DNA of 64,000 nucleotides. Origin: Nostoc sp. UCD121. GTDB taxonomy: Bacteria; Cyanobacteriota; Cyanobacteriia; Cyanobacteriales; Nostocaceae. The notes below the pieces were generated by a model that saw nothing but the letters and a program-made list of their open reading frames with translations, was not told where the DNA came from and ran no database searches. The stretch is taken from NCBI RefSeq assembly GCF_014222285.1, contig NZ_JACKZS010000017.1:1-64000 (forward strand). Direction: 5' to 3'. Of the stretch, positions 27,461 through 35,914 are shown piece by piece; the first letter of the stretch is position 1; each line of letters starts with the position of its first letter. The position numbers were made by a program, and so were the translations under genes.

Positions 27461-27796
27461 TTAATATACAGCAAAATCCGTGTATTGCCGTAGTTCAGCC
27501 GGATGGAAACCCAAGACAATATCTTCGCGCAAAATACCCGCTTCTAATAATGCCTCTGCCACTGGCTGAGAAGTACCATCATATTGAATCCACACTTTAT
27601 CATTAATAATATCTATATGTACCACCGAACCATGTACGCGGCGTACTCCATCCCAACCGACATGTAATACTTCGTAGTGGTCTCGCTCCGAGTCAATGAC
27701 TGGTTCTGTCTCTATTTGACCATTGGCAGGCTTGTGACTAGCATAGTCAAATATCAACTGACGAATAATTTCACGATACTGAACTAGCTTATCCAT
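27461..27796 (-). CDS. xisI: XisI-family protein
   Basis: A 111-residue protein of the XisI family, named after the Anabaena factor needed for excision of the fdxN element during heterocyst development. The family signature is complete: YREIIRQLIFDYASHKP, EPVIDSERDHYEVLHVGWDG, RVHGSVVHIDIINDKVWIQYDGT and the C-terminal ILREDIVLGFHPAELRQYTDFAVY. XisI usually pairs with XisH, a nuclease-fold protein, upstream; no xisH is here, and the only remnant upstream (28051-28313) does not look like xisH. Most XisI copies in cyanobacteria are not near excision elements, so a role in excision should not be assumed. Confidence 0.9.
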   Translation of the reverse strand: MDKLVQYREIIRQLIFDYASHKPANGQIETEPVIDSERDHYEVLHVGWDGVRRVHGSVVHIDIINDKVWIQYDGTSQPVAEALLEAGILREDIVLGFHPAELRQYTDFAVY

Positions 27797-28050
27797 CTGA
27801 TAATCCTTTCTAGTTGCTCGTCAAAGATAATTAGGTTTATAGGACTCATATTTGATTTTGGAACAAAACTCAAATATGAGTCCTATATAAGGGATCGTTA
27901 GTTATTGTCCAACCATCTGCTATAAGTGCTTTAATGACTGCGGCGTGGTAGATGTCTCTGGCTGCATTAGTCGGAAGATAGTTCCAAAAATACAGCTTTA
28001 ATCTAGCAAAACTATTTTACAGACGTGCGATCGCAAATTCAAAATATCAC

Positions 28051-28313
28051 CTATTCATCCTCATCATAATTAAACATTAAAACAAATTTTTGTTTAGGTA
28101 AAACTAACATGGGTAGATATATAGGATGACCATCCCATTTATTGTCTTGCTTTTTTTACCTTTTTGATAGCAAATAATTAACGTTGGCACATCGGGATAT
28201 TTTTCTTTAGTTTGCTTTAAGAAAAGTAAACGCACCTTGCCAATCAAGCCAAAGTGCGATGTCTGTAAAGTATGCTTACGCGAACTTTGTTTGTATAGTT
28301 CCGCGATTTTTAG
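28051..28313 (-). pseudogene. Frameshifted coding remnant, family unknown
   Basis: The minus strand carries about 86 codons of good coding appearance in two frames: LKIAELYKQSSRKHTLQTSH onward to YPDVPTLIICYQKGKK, then after a run of seven A (28151-28157) the next frame continues KWDGHPIYLPMLVLPKQKF to NYDEDE and a stop at 28051. One base lost from the A run would explain the shift. A start codon is not visible. I do not recognise the family. It may be a truncated gene, or a slippage site or sequencing error in an A run. Confidence 0.5.
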
Positions 28314-28329
28314 TCACCAAGACTAGATG

Positions 28330-28839
28330 CTAAATATCCTGTTCGCTCAACTCGCGTGTGATGTGATCAAACGGTTCATCCACAAAAGCAGTATTAACCA
28401 CACCTGCGGCTGCCACTTGTTCCTTAATCAGATCCTTGAGAATCTGGATACCACGAACCGTAGGCCCAATAGGTACTCCTAAAGAATTGTAAGTTTCCCG
28501 TAGCCCTTGTAGCACTCGTTCATCCAATACATTGGTGTTTCCAGCAACTAGCGCATAGGTGGCATAGCGCAGGTAGTAGTCCATATCGCGCAGACAAGCT
28601 GCATAACGACGAGTTGTATAGGAATTTCCACCAGGACGAATCAATTCTGGCAGTTCTTCATATAACTTCAAACCAGCTTGCTTGACAAGTGCAGCCGCAT
28701 TAGAATTTATCGCCGCCGCCGCTTGGACTCGGACTGTACCACTGTCAAAGTAAGATTTCAGGCTATCGATCGCATTCCGGTCAAAATACCGACCAGCTAA
28801 GTCATAATTCTTAATTAAACTTGTTACCGCATCGCGCAT
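28330..28839 (-). CDS. apcF: Allophycocyanin beta-18 core subunit
   Basis: Phycobilisome core pigment protein that replaces one ApcB in the basal core cylinders and works with the core-membrane linker ApcE in passing energy to the photosystems. The 169-residue protein has the beta-18 pattern: MRDAVTSLIKNYDLAGRYFD, then ELIRPGGNSYTTRRYAACLRD with chromophore cysteine C82 and the methylated-asparagine position N72, and the C terminus FVDEPFDHITRELSEQD that separates it from ApcB. ATG 28839 is chosen since GGAGAA lies 7-12 bases before it and the length matches; a TTG at 28854 would add five residues. Confidence 0.95.
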   Translation of the reverse strand: MRDAVTSLIKNYDLAGRYFDRNAIDSLKSYFDSGTVRVQAAAAINSNAAALVKQAGLKLYEELPELIRPGGNSYTTRRYAACLRDMDYYLRYATYALVAGNTNVLDERVLQGLRETYNSLGVPIGPTVRGIQILKDLIKEQVAAAGVVNTAFVDEPFDHITRELSEQDI

Positions 28840-29057
28840 TCTTTTTTCTCCCAATCCTTGCTATTTATGGTTTGATATTTATTTGGCTGCACTCACGCAC
28901 CAGTAAATTTTTGTGCTATTTAAAATAGATTCGGCACAAAAACAATCTATCCACTATTTAAGGATTCTATGCCAAAGTTGACCCCTATATGATGAACTTT
29001 CCAGTTTTGTACAGATGAGCGCTGAAAGGTTAATATAACCTGATAATCCAGATATCT
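28840..29057. other. apcF/glnA divergent region
   Basis: Together with the glnA leader this makes a gap of about 360 bases. It must hold the apcF promoter on the minus strand; imperfect repeats of CTATTTAA occur at 28917-28961. No small gene is seen. Confidence 0.4.
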
Positions 29058-29071
29058 GTAACATAAACTAC
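29058..29071 (+). promoter_or_regulatory. NtcA box of glnA (activator site)
   Basis: GTAACATAAACTAC is an exact GTA-N8-TAC NtcA site. A -10-like TACTAT or TATTTA follows at 29088-29096, about 20 bases later, which is the geometry of NtcA-activated promoters. The glnA start is 126 bases downstream. Confidence 0.85.
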
Positions 29072-29196
29072 AAAATCAGCTAATGTCTACTATTTAAGAT
29101 ATTTCTGGTGTGTCACGGTCTGATTGAGATCAGCAGGGTTAGGATGCAATGTAAGATTCTGGTTGACTTTAGGAAATTGGTAGAGAAGGAGTAAAA

Positions 29197-30618
29197 ATGA
29201 CTACACCACAAGAACTCTTGAAGAGAATTCAAGATGAAAAAATTCAACTGATTGATCTCAAATTCATCGACACAGTAGGGACTTGGCAGCACCTCACACT
29301 GTACCAAAACCAAATCGATGAGACTGCGTTCACTGATGGCGTAGCTTTTGACGGTTCCAGCATTCGGGGTTGGAAAGCGATCAACGAATCAGACATGACG
29401 ATGGTACTCGACCCCAACACAGCTTGGATCGACCCATTCATGGAAGTGCCAACACTAAGTATAATTTGTAGTATTAAAGACCCCCGCACGGGTGAACCAT
29501 ACAACCGTTGCCCACGGGTTATTGCCCAAAAAGCAATAGATTACCTAGTTTCCAGTGGTCTTGGTGATACAGCTTTCTTTGGCCCTGAAGCTGAGTTCTT
29601 TATCTTTGATAGTGCTAGGTTTGCCCAAACTGCTAACGAAGGCTATTACTTCTTAGACTCCGAAGAAGGTGCTTGGAATTCTGGTAAAGCCGGTACAGAT
29701 GAAAAACCCAACTTGGGTTACAAACCACGCTTCAAAGAAGGTTACTTCCCAGTCGCACCGACGGATTCTTTCCAAGACATCCGTACAGAGATGCTGTTGA
29801 CAATGGCGGAATTAGGTGTGCCCATTGAAAAGCATCACCACGAAGTTGCTACTGGTGGTCAGTGCGAACTAGGTTTCAAGTTTGGGAAGTTGATCGAAGC
29901 GGCTGACTGGTTGATGACTTACAAATATGTCATCAAGAACGTTGCCAATAAATATGGTAAAACTGTCACCTTCATGCCAAAACCAATTTTTGGCGATAAC
30001 GGTTCGGGAATGCACTGTCACCAGTCCATCTGGAGGGACGGACAACCTCTGTTTGCAGGTGATAAGTATGCTGGTTTGAGTGATATGGCGTTGTACTACA
30101 TTGGTGGTCTTCTCAAACACGCACCAGCGCTGTTAGCAATTACCAACCCCAGCACCAACTCATACAAGCGCCTAGTACCTGGTTATGAAGCTCCTGTAAA
30201 CTTGGCTTATTCCGAAGGGAACCGTTCTGCTTCTATCCGTATTCCTCTATCTGGTAAAAACCCCAAAGCCAAGCGTTTAGAATTCCGTTGTCCAGATGCT
30301 ACATCTAACCCCTATTTGGCATTTGCTGCAATGCTTTGTGCTGGTATCGATGGCATCAAGAACAAAATACATCCTGGTGAACCCTTAGATAAAAATATCT
30401 ATGAACTCTCTCCAGAAGAGCTTGCAAAGGTTCCCTCAACTCCAAGTTCTTTAGAACTGGCATTGCAAGCACTAGAAAACGATCACGCTTTCTTGACAGA
30501 ATCAGGCGTATTCACGGAAGACTTTATCGAAAATTGGATTGACTACAAGCTTAACGAAGCCAAGCAGTTACAGCTACGTCCTCATCCCTATGAGTTTTAC
30601 CTCTACTACGATGCTTAA
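29197..30618 (+). CDS. glnA: Glutamine synthetase type I
   Basis: Joins ammonium to glutamate with ATP; the main entry of nitrogen, including ammonium from nitrogenase, in cyanobacteria. The 473-residue protein is full-length [11 protein letters not shown] near residue 50, [14 protein letters not shown], the [16 protein letters not shown] segment, [12 protein letters not shown] and the latch region [27 protein letters not shown] good ribosome site (AAGGAG) precedes the ATG. The promoter has a perfect NtcA box, and gifA, coding for its inhibitory protein, is convergent downstream with its own NtcA box. A terminator follows at 30661. Confidence 0.98.
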   Translation: MTTPQELLKRIQDEKIQLIDLKFIDTVGTWQHLTLYQNQIDETAFTDGVAFDGSSIRGWKAINESDMTMVLDPNTAWIDPFMEVPTLSIICSIKDPRTGEPYNRCPRVIAQKAIDYLVSSGLGDTAFFGPEAEFFIFDSARFAQTANEGYYFLDSEEGAWNSGKAGTDEKPNLGYKPRFKEGYFPVAPTDSFQDIRTEMLLTMAELGVPIEKHHHEVATGGQCELGFKFGKLIEAADWLMTYKYVIKNVANKYGKTVTFMPKPIFGDNGSGMHCHQSIWRDGQPLFAGDKYAGLSDMALYYIGGLLKHAPALLAITNPSTNSYKRLVPGYEAPVNLAYSEGNRSASIRIPLSGKNPKAKRLEFRCPDATSNPYLAFAAMLCAGIDGIKNKIHPGEPLDKNIYELSPEELAKVPSTPSSLELALQALENDHAFLTESGVFTEDFIENWIDYKLNEAKQLQLRPHPYEFYLYYDA

Positions 30619-30660
30619 TTAATTAAATTAAGAATCGTATTTAACTAAATTAATAAGTTT

Positions 30661-30691
30661 AGCCACCCTAGAGTACAGGGTGGCTTTTTTT
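30661..30691 (+). terminator. Rho-independent terminator of glnA
   Basis: Perfect arms AGCCACCCT (30661-30669) and AGGGTGGCT (30677-30685) with a 7-base loop, then seven T residues. It lies between convergent glnA and gifA. Confidence 0.92.
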
Positions 30692-30747
30692 CCAGAGTTG
30701 TCAGTTGAGATATTCACTCAAAAAATCTAGCTTCAAACTCTTGAAAC

Positions 30748-30948
30748 TTAGCTCATGGAAGCGTGGCTGGGGCCATAAATCATCCGACTACTAGCATCTA
30801 CCTTCCCTTGAATTGGGTTCCAGTAGTGAGATACTTCTTCAGGAAGACCAAGTTCTTGTGCAGCCCTCATCAGCATTGATTGTTGGCGATTCTTGACTTG
30901 CTGATGTTCACGCACCATCAACGCACGAGATTTATCTGCGATAGACAT
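30748..30948 (-). CDS. gifA: Glutamine synthetase inactivating factor IF7
   Basis: A 66-residue basic helical protein that binds and inactivates glutamine synthetase when nitrogen is plentiful. It matches cyanobacterial IF7 in KSRALMVREHQQVKNRQQSM, LMRAAQELG and the C-terminal YGPSHASMS. ATG 30948 is chosen because AGGAG lies 7 bases upstream; an in-frame ATG at 30954 is too close to it. Gene order, convergent with glnA, is the same as known from Anabaena. A GTA-N8-TAC NtcA box about 72-85 bases upstream overlaps the probable promoter, fitting repression under nitrogen starvation. Confidence 0.9.
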   Translation of the reverse strand: MSIADKSRALMVREHQQVKNRQQSMLMRAAQELGLPEEVSHYWNPIQGKVDASSRMIYGPSHASMS

Positions 30949-31019
30949 AACCATACTCCTGTTTATTTTGTGAATATATAATTTTTCTTTGCTCGCAAGA
31001 CTAATATAACAAAAATTCT

Positions 31020-31033
31020 GTAACATAAGCTAC
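31020..31033 (-). promoter_or_regulatory. NtcA box of gifA (repressor site)
   Basis: GTAACATAAGCTAC on the plus strand is an exact GTA-N8-TAC site differing by one base from the glnA box. On the minus strand a TATATT -10-like sequence follows at 31008-31003, so a bound NtcA would cover the -35 area, as expected for repression. Confidence 0.8.
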
Positions 31034-31238
31034 TTTTCACATAACTTTATATTTCCTTTTGCTGACAATATTAGCCATTTGTCCCCAAAGCTCGAAAAAT
31101 CTTCCTCAATCTACCTTTGATGGCTAAAATCATCTGGCTTCAAATTTGTCTTCCCTGGGAGGTTTTACTTTTCCAACAGTAAATAATTTTTTCGTTACAA
31201 TTATTTACATAGAAGTAATCAAAACTTAAGCTATTTTT

Positions 31239-32297
31239 ATGCCTGAGAGTTTAACTAAGCTGACTTATCAGACCTTTCAGCAGGGTAAAAATTACTTTGG
31301 TCTGGCTCACAAGATATTAAGTTCACAGTTGAGGAACCTGGTGTATCCGACACTTGAACAAAAGACCAAACCTATCCCAAATGAGCTTTTAGTCAAGCTT
31401 CAACAGAGATTGAACCAGCTGCTCGAAACAGACTGGCAAGATGCCCAAAAAGGTGTCTACCCCGAAAGTCTATTGTTTGATAACCCCTGGCAAGACTTTT
31501 TTTCCTACTATCCTCTGGTGTGGCTAGATTCTCCTCAAATCTGGGAACGGATTCAACAACAGAATTATCAATATTTTTCGCCCGAAATCGACACGGATGG
31601 TTATCCCAGCTACTACGTGCAGAACTTCCATCACCAAAGCGATGGCTATTTAAGTGACTTGTCAGCCAATTTATATGACTTACAAGTAGAAATTCTTTTT
31701 GGTGGGGCAGCTGATGTGATGCGGCGGCGAATTCTCGCTCCTCTCAAGCAAGGGCTGAAAGCTTTTGATTCGGTTGCACCAAAGCAAGTCCGTATTTTGG
31801 ATGTAGCTTGTGGAACTGGGCGGACTTTAAAGTTAATTCGGGCAGCCTTGCCTCAAGCATCTCTGTTTGGCACAGATTTGTCACCAGCTTATTTGCGGAA
31901 AGCAAATGAACTACTATCGCAAATCCCAGGAGAACTGCCGCAACTTTTGCAAGGGAATGCCGAAGAGTTACCTTATGTAGATGATTATTTTCATGCTGTA
32001 ACTTCTGTTTTTCTCTTCCATGAGTTACCAGCATCTGTACGTCAGACAGTTATTGAGCAATGCTTCCGGGTAATAAAACCAGGCGGAGTCTTTATTATCT
32101 GTGACTCCATTCAGTTGAGTGATTCACCTGAGTTGGAACATATAATGGATTCTTTCCCCGAAACTTTCCATGAACCCTATTACAAGCATTACACCACCGA
32201 TAACTTGCTAGAACGTTTACAGAGAGTAGGCTTTGAGAATATTGAGATCCAAACCCATTTTATGAGTAAGTATTTGATTGCTCATAAGCCAGCTTGA
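31239..32297 (+). CDS. Class I SAM-dependent methyltransferase
   Basis: A 352-residue cytosolic methyltransferase. The N-terminal 160 residues are a helical region with no known motif (contains YPLVWLDSPQIWERIQQQNY), while the C-terminal part is a Methyltransf_11-type Rossmann fold: motif I ILDVACGTGRTLKLI, the acidic loop FGTDLSPAYL, LLQGNAEELPYVDDYFHAVT and motif III-like VIKPGGVFIICD. Similar two-part proteins are widespread in cyanobacteria and plastids, but the substrate is not known to me. It stands alone. A perfect 26-base palindrome lies 50 bases after its stop. Confidence 0.85.
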   Translation: MPESLTKLTYQTFQQGKNYFGLAHKILSSQLRNLVYPTLEQKTKPIPNELLVKLQQRLNQLLETDWQDAQKGVYPESLLFDNPWQDFFSYYPLVWLDSPQIWERIQQQNYQYFSPEIDTDGYPSYYVQNFHHQSDGYLSDLSANLYDLQVEILFGGAADVMRRRILAPLKQGLKAFDSVAPKQVRILDVACGTGRTLKLIRAALPQASLFGTDLSPAYLRKANELLSQIPGELPQLLQGNAEELPYVDDYFHAVTSVFLFHELPASVRQTVIEQCFRVIKPGGVFIICDSIQLSDSPELEHIMDSFPETFHEPYYKHYTTDNLLERLQRVGFENIEIQTHFMSKYLIAHKPA

Positions 32298-33090
32298 AAC
32301 TATACCTTTTCATTGCTTTTTCTTTAAGGAAACTTTACCTAAAAAAGACAGATGCAAAATTTTGCATCTGTCATTGGGTGTAGAATAATTAAGATGAGTG
32401 AGATTATCTAGCAAATTCTTCTTAATATTTATTTCGTTGAACACCATCTACTAGAAGGACGAACCAGGGTGTAAGAGTAGCTCATAAATAGTAATATTTG
32501 TTGCCAAGTGCAATAAATCTATACTACTTATGCTAATCCATGTCCTAGATAAGCTCGAATGGAACGAAAAGGATTTTATGCTTAGGTAAAGGACGCTAAA
32601 CACGCGTCGAAGTGAAGATCCATTAGTTGCTCATATAGGAACCAGCTACTTAATGTATGAGAAGAAAAGATATTGGGGAATAAAGTGAGTGAAGTTGCCT
32701 TAAGACTATTTCCTTAACCAGCAGAATGTTTGAATTAGACATGCTTTAGATTAACTGATAGTCTAAATAACATCTATTTCTAGAGCCGTTGAGGATTGAG
32801 GTGCAGAGCTTCCCACCGAATATAAGCAACAGTTATGTAGCTTTTGGGAGTTGTTAATGCTGCTGATCAAGACACTTAATTTTATTTGCGTTTTGATCGC
32901 CAGGATTAAAAGACCAACTAATGATATACAAAGCTTGCAGTTGAAATACTAAGCGATCGCTGAAGATTTTCGTGTGTCAACTGTATATATCTCTGTCACA
33001 AAAGCTGTGTCAAATATGTTGGCACAACATCGTGTTTTCTGGAACTTTAGTTTTGGTTCTTTTTGAAGAACAGGCATTATCCTACGGTGG
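32298..33090. other. Intergenic region, no gene seen
   Basis: About 790 bases separating convergent methyltransferase and patX. It holds the palindrome at 32347 and a small hairpin GTTCT/AGAAC (33056-33071). Reading frames are short and without family resemblance. A small RNA cannot be excluded. Confidence 0.4.
32347..32372. repeat. Perfect 26-base palindrome
   Basis: GACAGATGCAAAA followed immediately by its exact complement TTTTGCATCTGTC. It lies 50 bases after the methyltransferase stop. No T run follows, so it may be a terminator of weak type, a cruciform or a dimeric protein site. Confidence 0.7.
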
Positions 33091-33318
33091 TTAAACCACA
33101 ACATAGATATTTCCGAATTTTTGTGTCACTTCCCTACGCCCACTACCGCGATGACGTGGCGCATCATCTGGATTTTGTTCAGATGCTGCCGAGAGCCACT
33201 GTTCCGAAGTAGGCGTGGAAAGTAGCCCAGTTGATAAGTGATTGACCATTGCTTGGCAGTTAGAAGCTAAGGGGCCGAACACCAGACTCGATACTAAAAG
33301 TGAAATGGCAGCACGCAT
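33091..33318 (-). CDS. patX: PatX-like heterocyst inhibitor precursor
   Basis: A 75-residue precursor peptide. Residues 1-23 are a signal peptide (MRAAISLLVSSLVFGPLAS, then NCQA). The second half contains RHRGSGRRE with the pentapeptide RGSGR at residues 57-61, the sequence shared with PatS and HetN that binds HetR and blocks heterocyst formation. Signal peptide plus a C-terminal HRG(S/T)GRR block is the layout of PatX, found in nearly all cyanobacteria with HetR. A TCCGGA (DIF1-like) element sits 57 bases upstream inside a large inverted repeat, fitting developmental expression. PatS proper is shorter and ends soon after its pentapeptide, so PatX is the better call. Confidence 0.85.
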   Translation of the reverse strand: MRAAISLLVSSLVFGPLASNCQAMVNHLSTGLLSTPTSEQWLSAASEQNPDDAPRHRGSGRREVTQKFGNIYVVV

Positions 33319-33362
33319 AGCAAATGTCTATTTTGGAACTCTCCACTTCACTGATACTTAGC

Positions 33363-33395
33363 TTTTTGATTAATATCCGGACAATTAATCAAAAA
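33363..33395. promoter_or_regulatory. DIF1-like TCCGGA inside a 12-base inverted repeat
   Basis: TTTTTGATTAAT (33363-33374) and ATTAATCAAAAA (33384-33395) are perfect inverted arms around ATCCGGACA. The central TCCGGA (33376-33381) matches the DIF1 element linked to early heterocyst-specific transcription, and on the patX strand a TAAGTAT -10-like sequence follows about 15 bases later. The repeat might alternatively end the FAD-oxidoreductase transcript. Confidence 0.6.
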
Positions 33396-33425
33396 GTATT
33401 CTGTTTTACTGAAAATAAACTCTTC

Positions 33426-35195
33426 TTATCCTCCGTTTAAATGTTCGACTAATAACCAATTACCAGAGTGGTTCTGACGACCCCACAATGTAACTAATCG
33501 TTCGTGGGGGTAAGCGCGTAATTGCTCGTCGATATGCGATCGCAAAGTCACAAGCTGCCAATCTTGCCCTTGATATGCGGCTGGCGCTGTGACAGCAAAT
33601 CTGTATTCCTGCTGTTCCAAGCGGGATAAAATGCCTTTGAAACAGTTACTTTCCCGAATTAATGCCTTATCAAAAGCAGAGTCAGGGTACTCATTCTCCG
33701 ATGGGCAAGGGCAATAACCACTATCTGGATAGGCTTGTGGGTTATTTAAGTAATACAGTTGCCAGTGCAGCCAATCCGAACGATTGGGTGGAAGATTAAA
33801 TAAAGGAATAATTGCTGTTTTTGAACGATTATCCTCTAATAAAGCTGTTTGGAGTGATCTAACAGGTAAATGCCTCGGCTGACAGTTTAACTCAACACAT
33901 ATCGCCGCCGCCATACCTGCTGCTTGACCGATGCCCATAACTACAGGTTGTAATCTGGTAGCGCCATTAGCAATGTGAGAGACAGAAATATTCTTTTCAC
34001 AAACCAATAAACCATCTGTTGTGGCTGGAATTAGGGAACTGTAGGGAATTGTAAAGGGTGTTCCAGTCCAACGCCCGCCCCAACGGATAGATTTTGGTTG
34101 CAGTGAGAATTGAACACCAGGATAATGATGGTCATTGGCGTAGTTACCAACTGCGATTGCATCATTAAATATAGATGCAACTCTTCCCCCGGCAATCGGC
34201 AAAATATCCTGTTCTCGGACAGTAGTTAGTCCCAATAAGCGGCGGCTTTCTCGATAATAGGGATGCAGTGCAAAAGCTGTAGGGGCGTGAGGAAATACCT
34301 TTTCTGCTAAACCATAGCGACGACCAAGCTGATCTTGGATAAAATGGGCAAAATTTTGGCTATGCCAGCGAGATTCTTGGATGAATTCACCTCTGGACAC
34401 ATCTGACTCTATCAGCCGCCCTACTCGTTGGCCGTAGTCATTGCCACAGATTGGCCAATTAATCATGAATCGATTACCAGGCAAACGTCCATAATTCAAA
34501 AATGTCTCTGCTCCATAGCCATCCCAAGCGCCTGTAAACTGTGATGGATTATAGTTAGGGGCAGCCGGAATTTCTGGTGCAATTGCATCACCAAAGTCTT
34601 GCATAATAACTACATAAGTGGGCGCTTGCACAGGATATTTTTGGGTGAAAGAGTTAAAACTCACTGGGGCGCTTGGTTCTCCCCACTCAGATTGCAATTC
34701 CCAGCCCCAACGGTAAGGTATCTCAGCTAAAGCTAATAAATCTCCTAATTCTGTACCGTCGAGAATAATTTTGGCTGTGACAGCAAAATCAGCAAAGCGC
34801 ACACCAGTAATAGAATCACCTTGGCGAAATACCTCTATTGGTACTTGTCCAGAAATCCAATGCAGATTTGGTAATTCCTGCACCCAATCTGCAAAAATTT
34901 CTGCCCCAATTTGAGGATCGTAACTAAAAAAGCTTACCCAGCTGTTATCTAATCCTCCGGGCTGTCGTTGCCGCAATTCCTGCAAAAACGAACCCCATAA
35001 ACCCGTTTGAAAGGTTTCTAATTCGTTGCCATCGGGTACAGACACTCCAGCCGAAGTTAGCATTCCCCCCAACCAAGGAAATTCACTCACCAGAATCGTT
35101 TTGGCTCCCCGTCGCGCCGCTTGGATAGCAGCCGCAGTGCCTCCGGTTCCTCCACCGACAACTAAGACATCAACTGTGTATGTCTGATTAACCAT
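33426..35195 (-). CDS. FAD-dependent oxidoreductase (FAD_oxidored family)
   Basis: A 589-residue flavoprotein. The dinucleotide-binding motif is at the N terminus (VDVLVVGGGTGGTAAAIQAARRGAKTILV), followed by WLGGMLTSAGVSVPDGNE, and the second conserved block GTELGDLLALAEIPY about residue 175. The C-terminal flavin contact GATRLQPVVMGIGQAAGMAAAICV closes the fold. There is no signal peptide, so it acts in the cytosol. Family members oxidise or reduce varied small substrates, and no neighbour narrows this down. Its stop lies about 100 bases upstream of patX on the same strand; the inverted repeat between them makes separate transcription likely. Confidence 0.85.
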   Translation of the reverse strand: MVNQTYTVDVLVVGGGTGGTAAAIQAARRGAKTILVSEFPWLGGMLTSAGVSVPDGNELETFQTGLWGSFLQELRQRQPGGLDNSWVSFFSYDPQIGAEIFADWVQELPNLHWISGQVPIEVFRQGDSITGVRFADFAVTAKIILDGTELGDLLALAEIPYRWGWELQSEWGEPSAPVSFNSFTQKYPVQAPTYVVIMQDFGDAIAPEIPAAPNYNPSQFTGAWDGYGAETFLNYGRLPGNRFMINWPICGNDYGQRVGRLIESDVSRGEFIQESRWHSQNFAHFIQDQLGRRYGLAEKVFPHAPTAFALHPYYRESRRLLGLTTVREQDILPIAGGRVASIFNDAIAVGNYANDHHYPGVQFSLQPKSIRWGGRWTGTPFTIPYSSLIPATTDGLLVCEKNISVSHIANGATRLQPVVMGIGQAAGMAAAICVELNCQPRHLPVRSLQTALLEDNRSKTAIIPLFNLPPNRSDWLHWQLYYLNNPQAYPDSGYCPCPSENEYPDSAFDKALIRESNCFKGILSRLEQQEYRFAVTAPAAYQGQDWQLVTLRSHIDEQLRAYPHERLVTLWGRQNHSGNWLLVEHLNGG

Positions 35196-35914
35196 TGCTT
35201 AACCTCACTGGAGTTACGTTATATTCCCCCAGATAGCTTGGCATCAAATAGATAAGTTATTTTATTTTTCAGATACTGAGCATTAAAGATTTTCAGACGA
35301 AACTGGTTCCAACTAACACAGAATAAATTCTTATTCCTAATCCGATTTATCAACTTTGTGTCTTGCATCCCCAGTTCAGGGCTTTTACATAATTTTGTCT
35401 TTCTGACTAGTTAGAAATACTCTTTTGATATACAAGTACCTGTATCTTTGTTACCTCAATAGATAGATCAATCCTATTTATTTATATTTAAATAGGTTGA
35501 TGTTTTTCACACTACACTACTTAGATAAGTTTTTTATGTCAGGAAAAAGAAATTTTTTATCTATCTGTATACCACTTTTGTAAAAGTGAGATAATTTAAT
35601 TTTTTGTACTCAGCTAGTAGAAATATTTTAGCAAATTCGTTCCTTTTAATTTATTTATACCTAAATCAGAGAATACAACATTAAATCCTTTAAGGGCAAG
35701 ACTTACAAAGAATTTGGAGATGCGTATAATTTAGTATTACATCTAATCAAGGGTTGAATTTTTAGCCATATTCATAATAACTTCTTTTAAATAGATAGAA
35801 ATAAATACAACTTGTATATACAGCCAAAGATAGAGGTTATGGCTGTGGATTGGTATTTAAGATTAACGTAAATAGATTTTATGAATTACTAGGATTACGT
35901 GAATTAGAAATATT
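35196..35914. other. AT-rich intergenic region
   Basis: About 720 bases, markedly AT-rich, between divergent genes. An inverted pair CCTATTTA/TAAATAGG (near 35474-35497) is visible. No coding sequence is seen. The low GC continues into the next gene. Confidence 0.4.

Noticed and set aside
27461..28313. The remnant at 28051-28313 as a lost xisH
   Set aside because: The joined peptide shows none of the XisH features such as the FIKFGG or AVEIKSF stretches.
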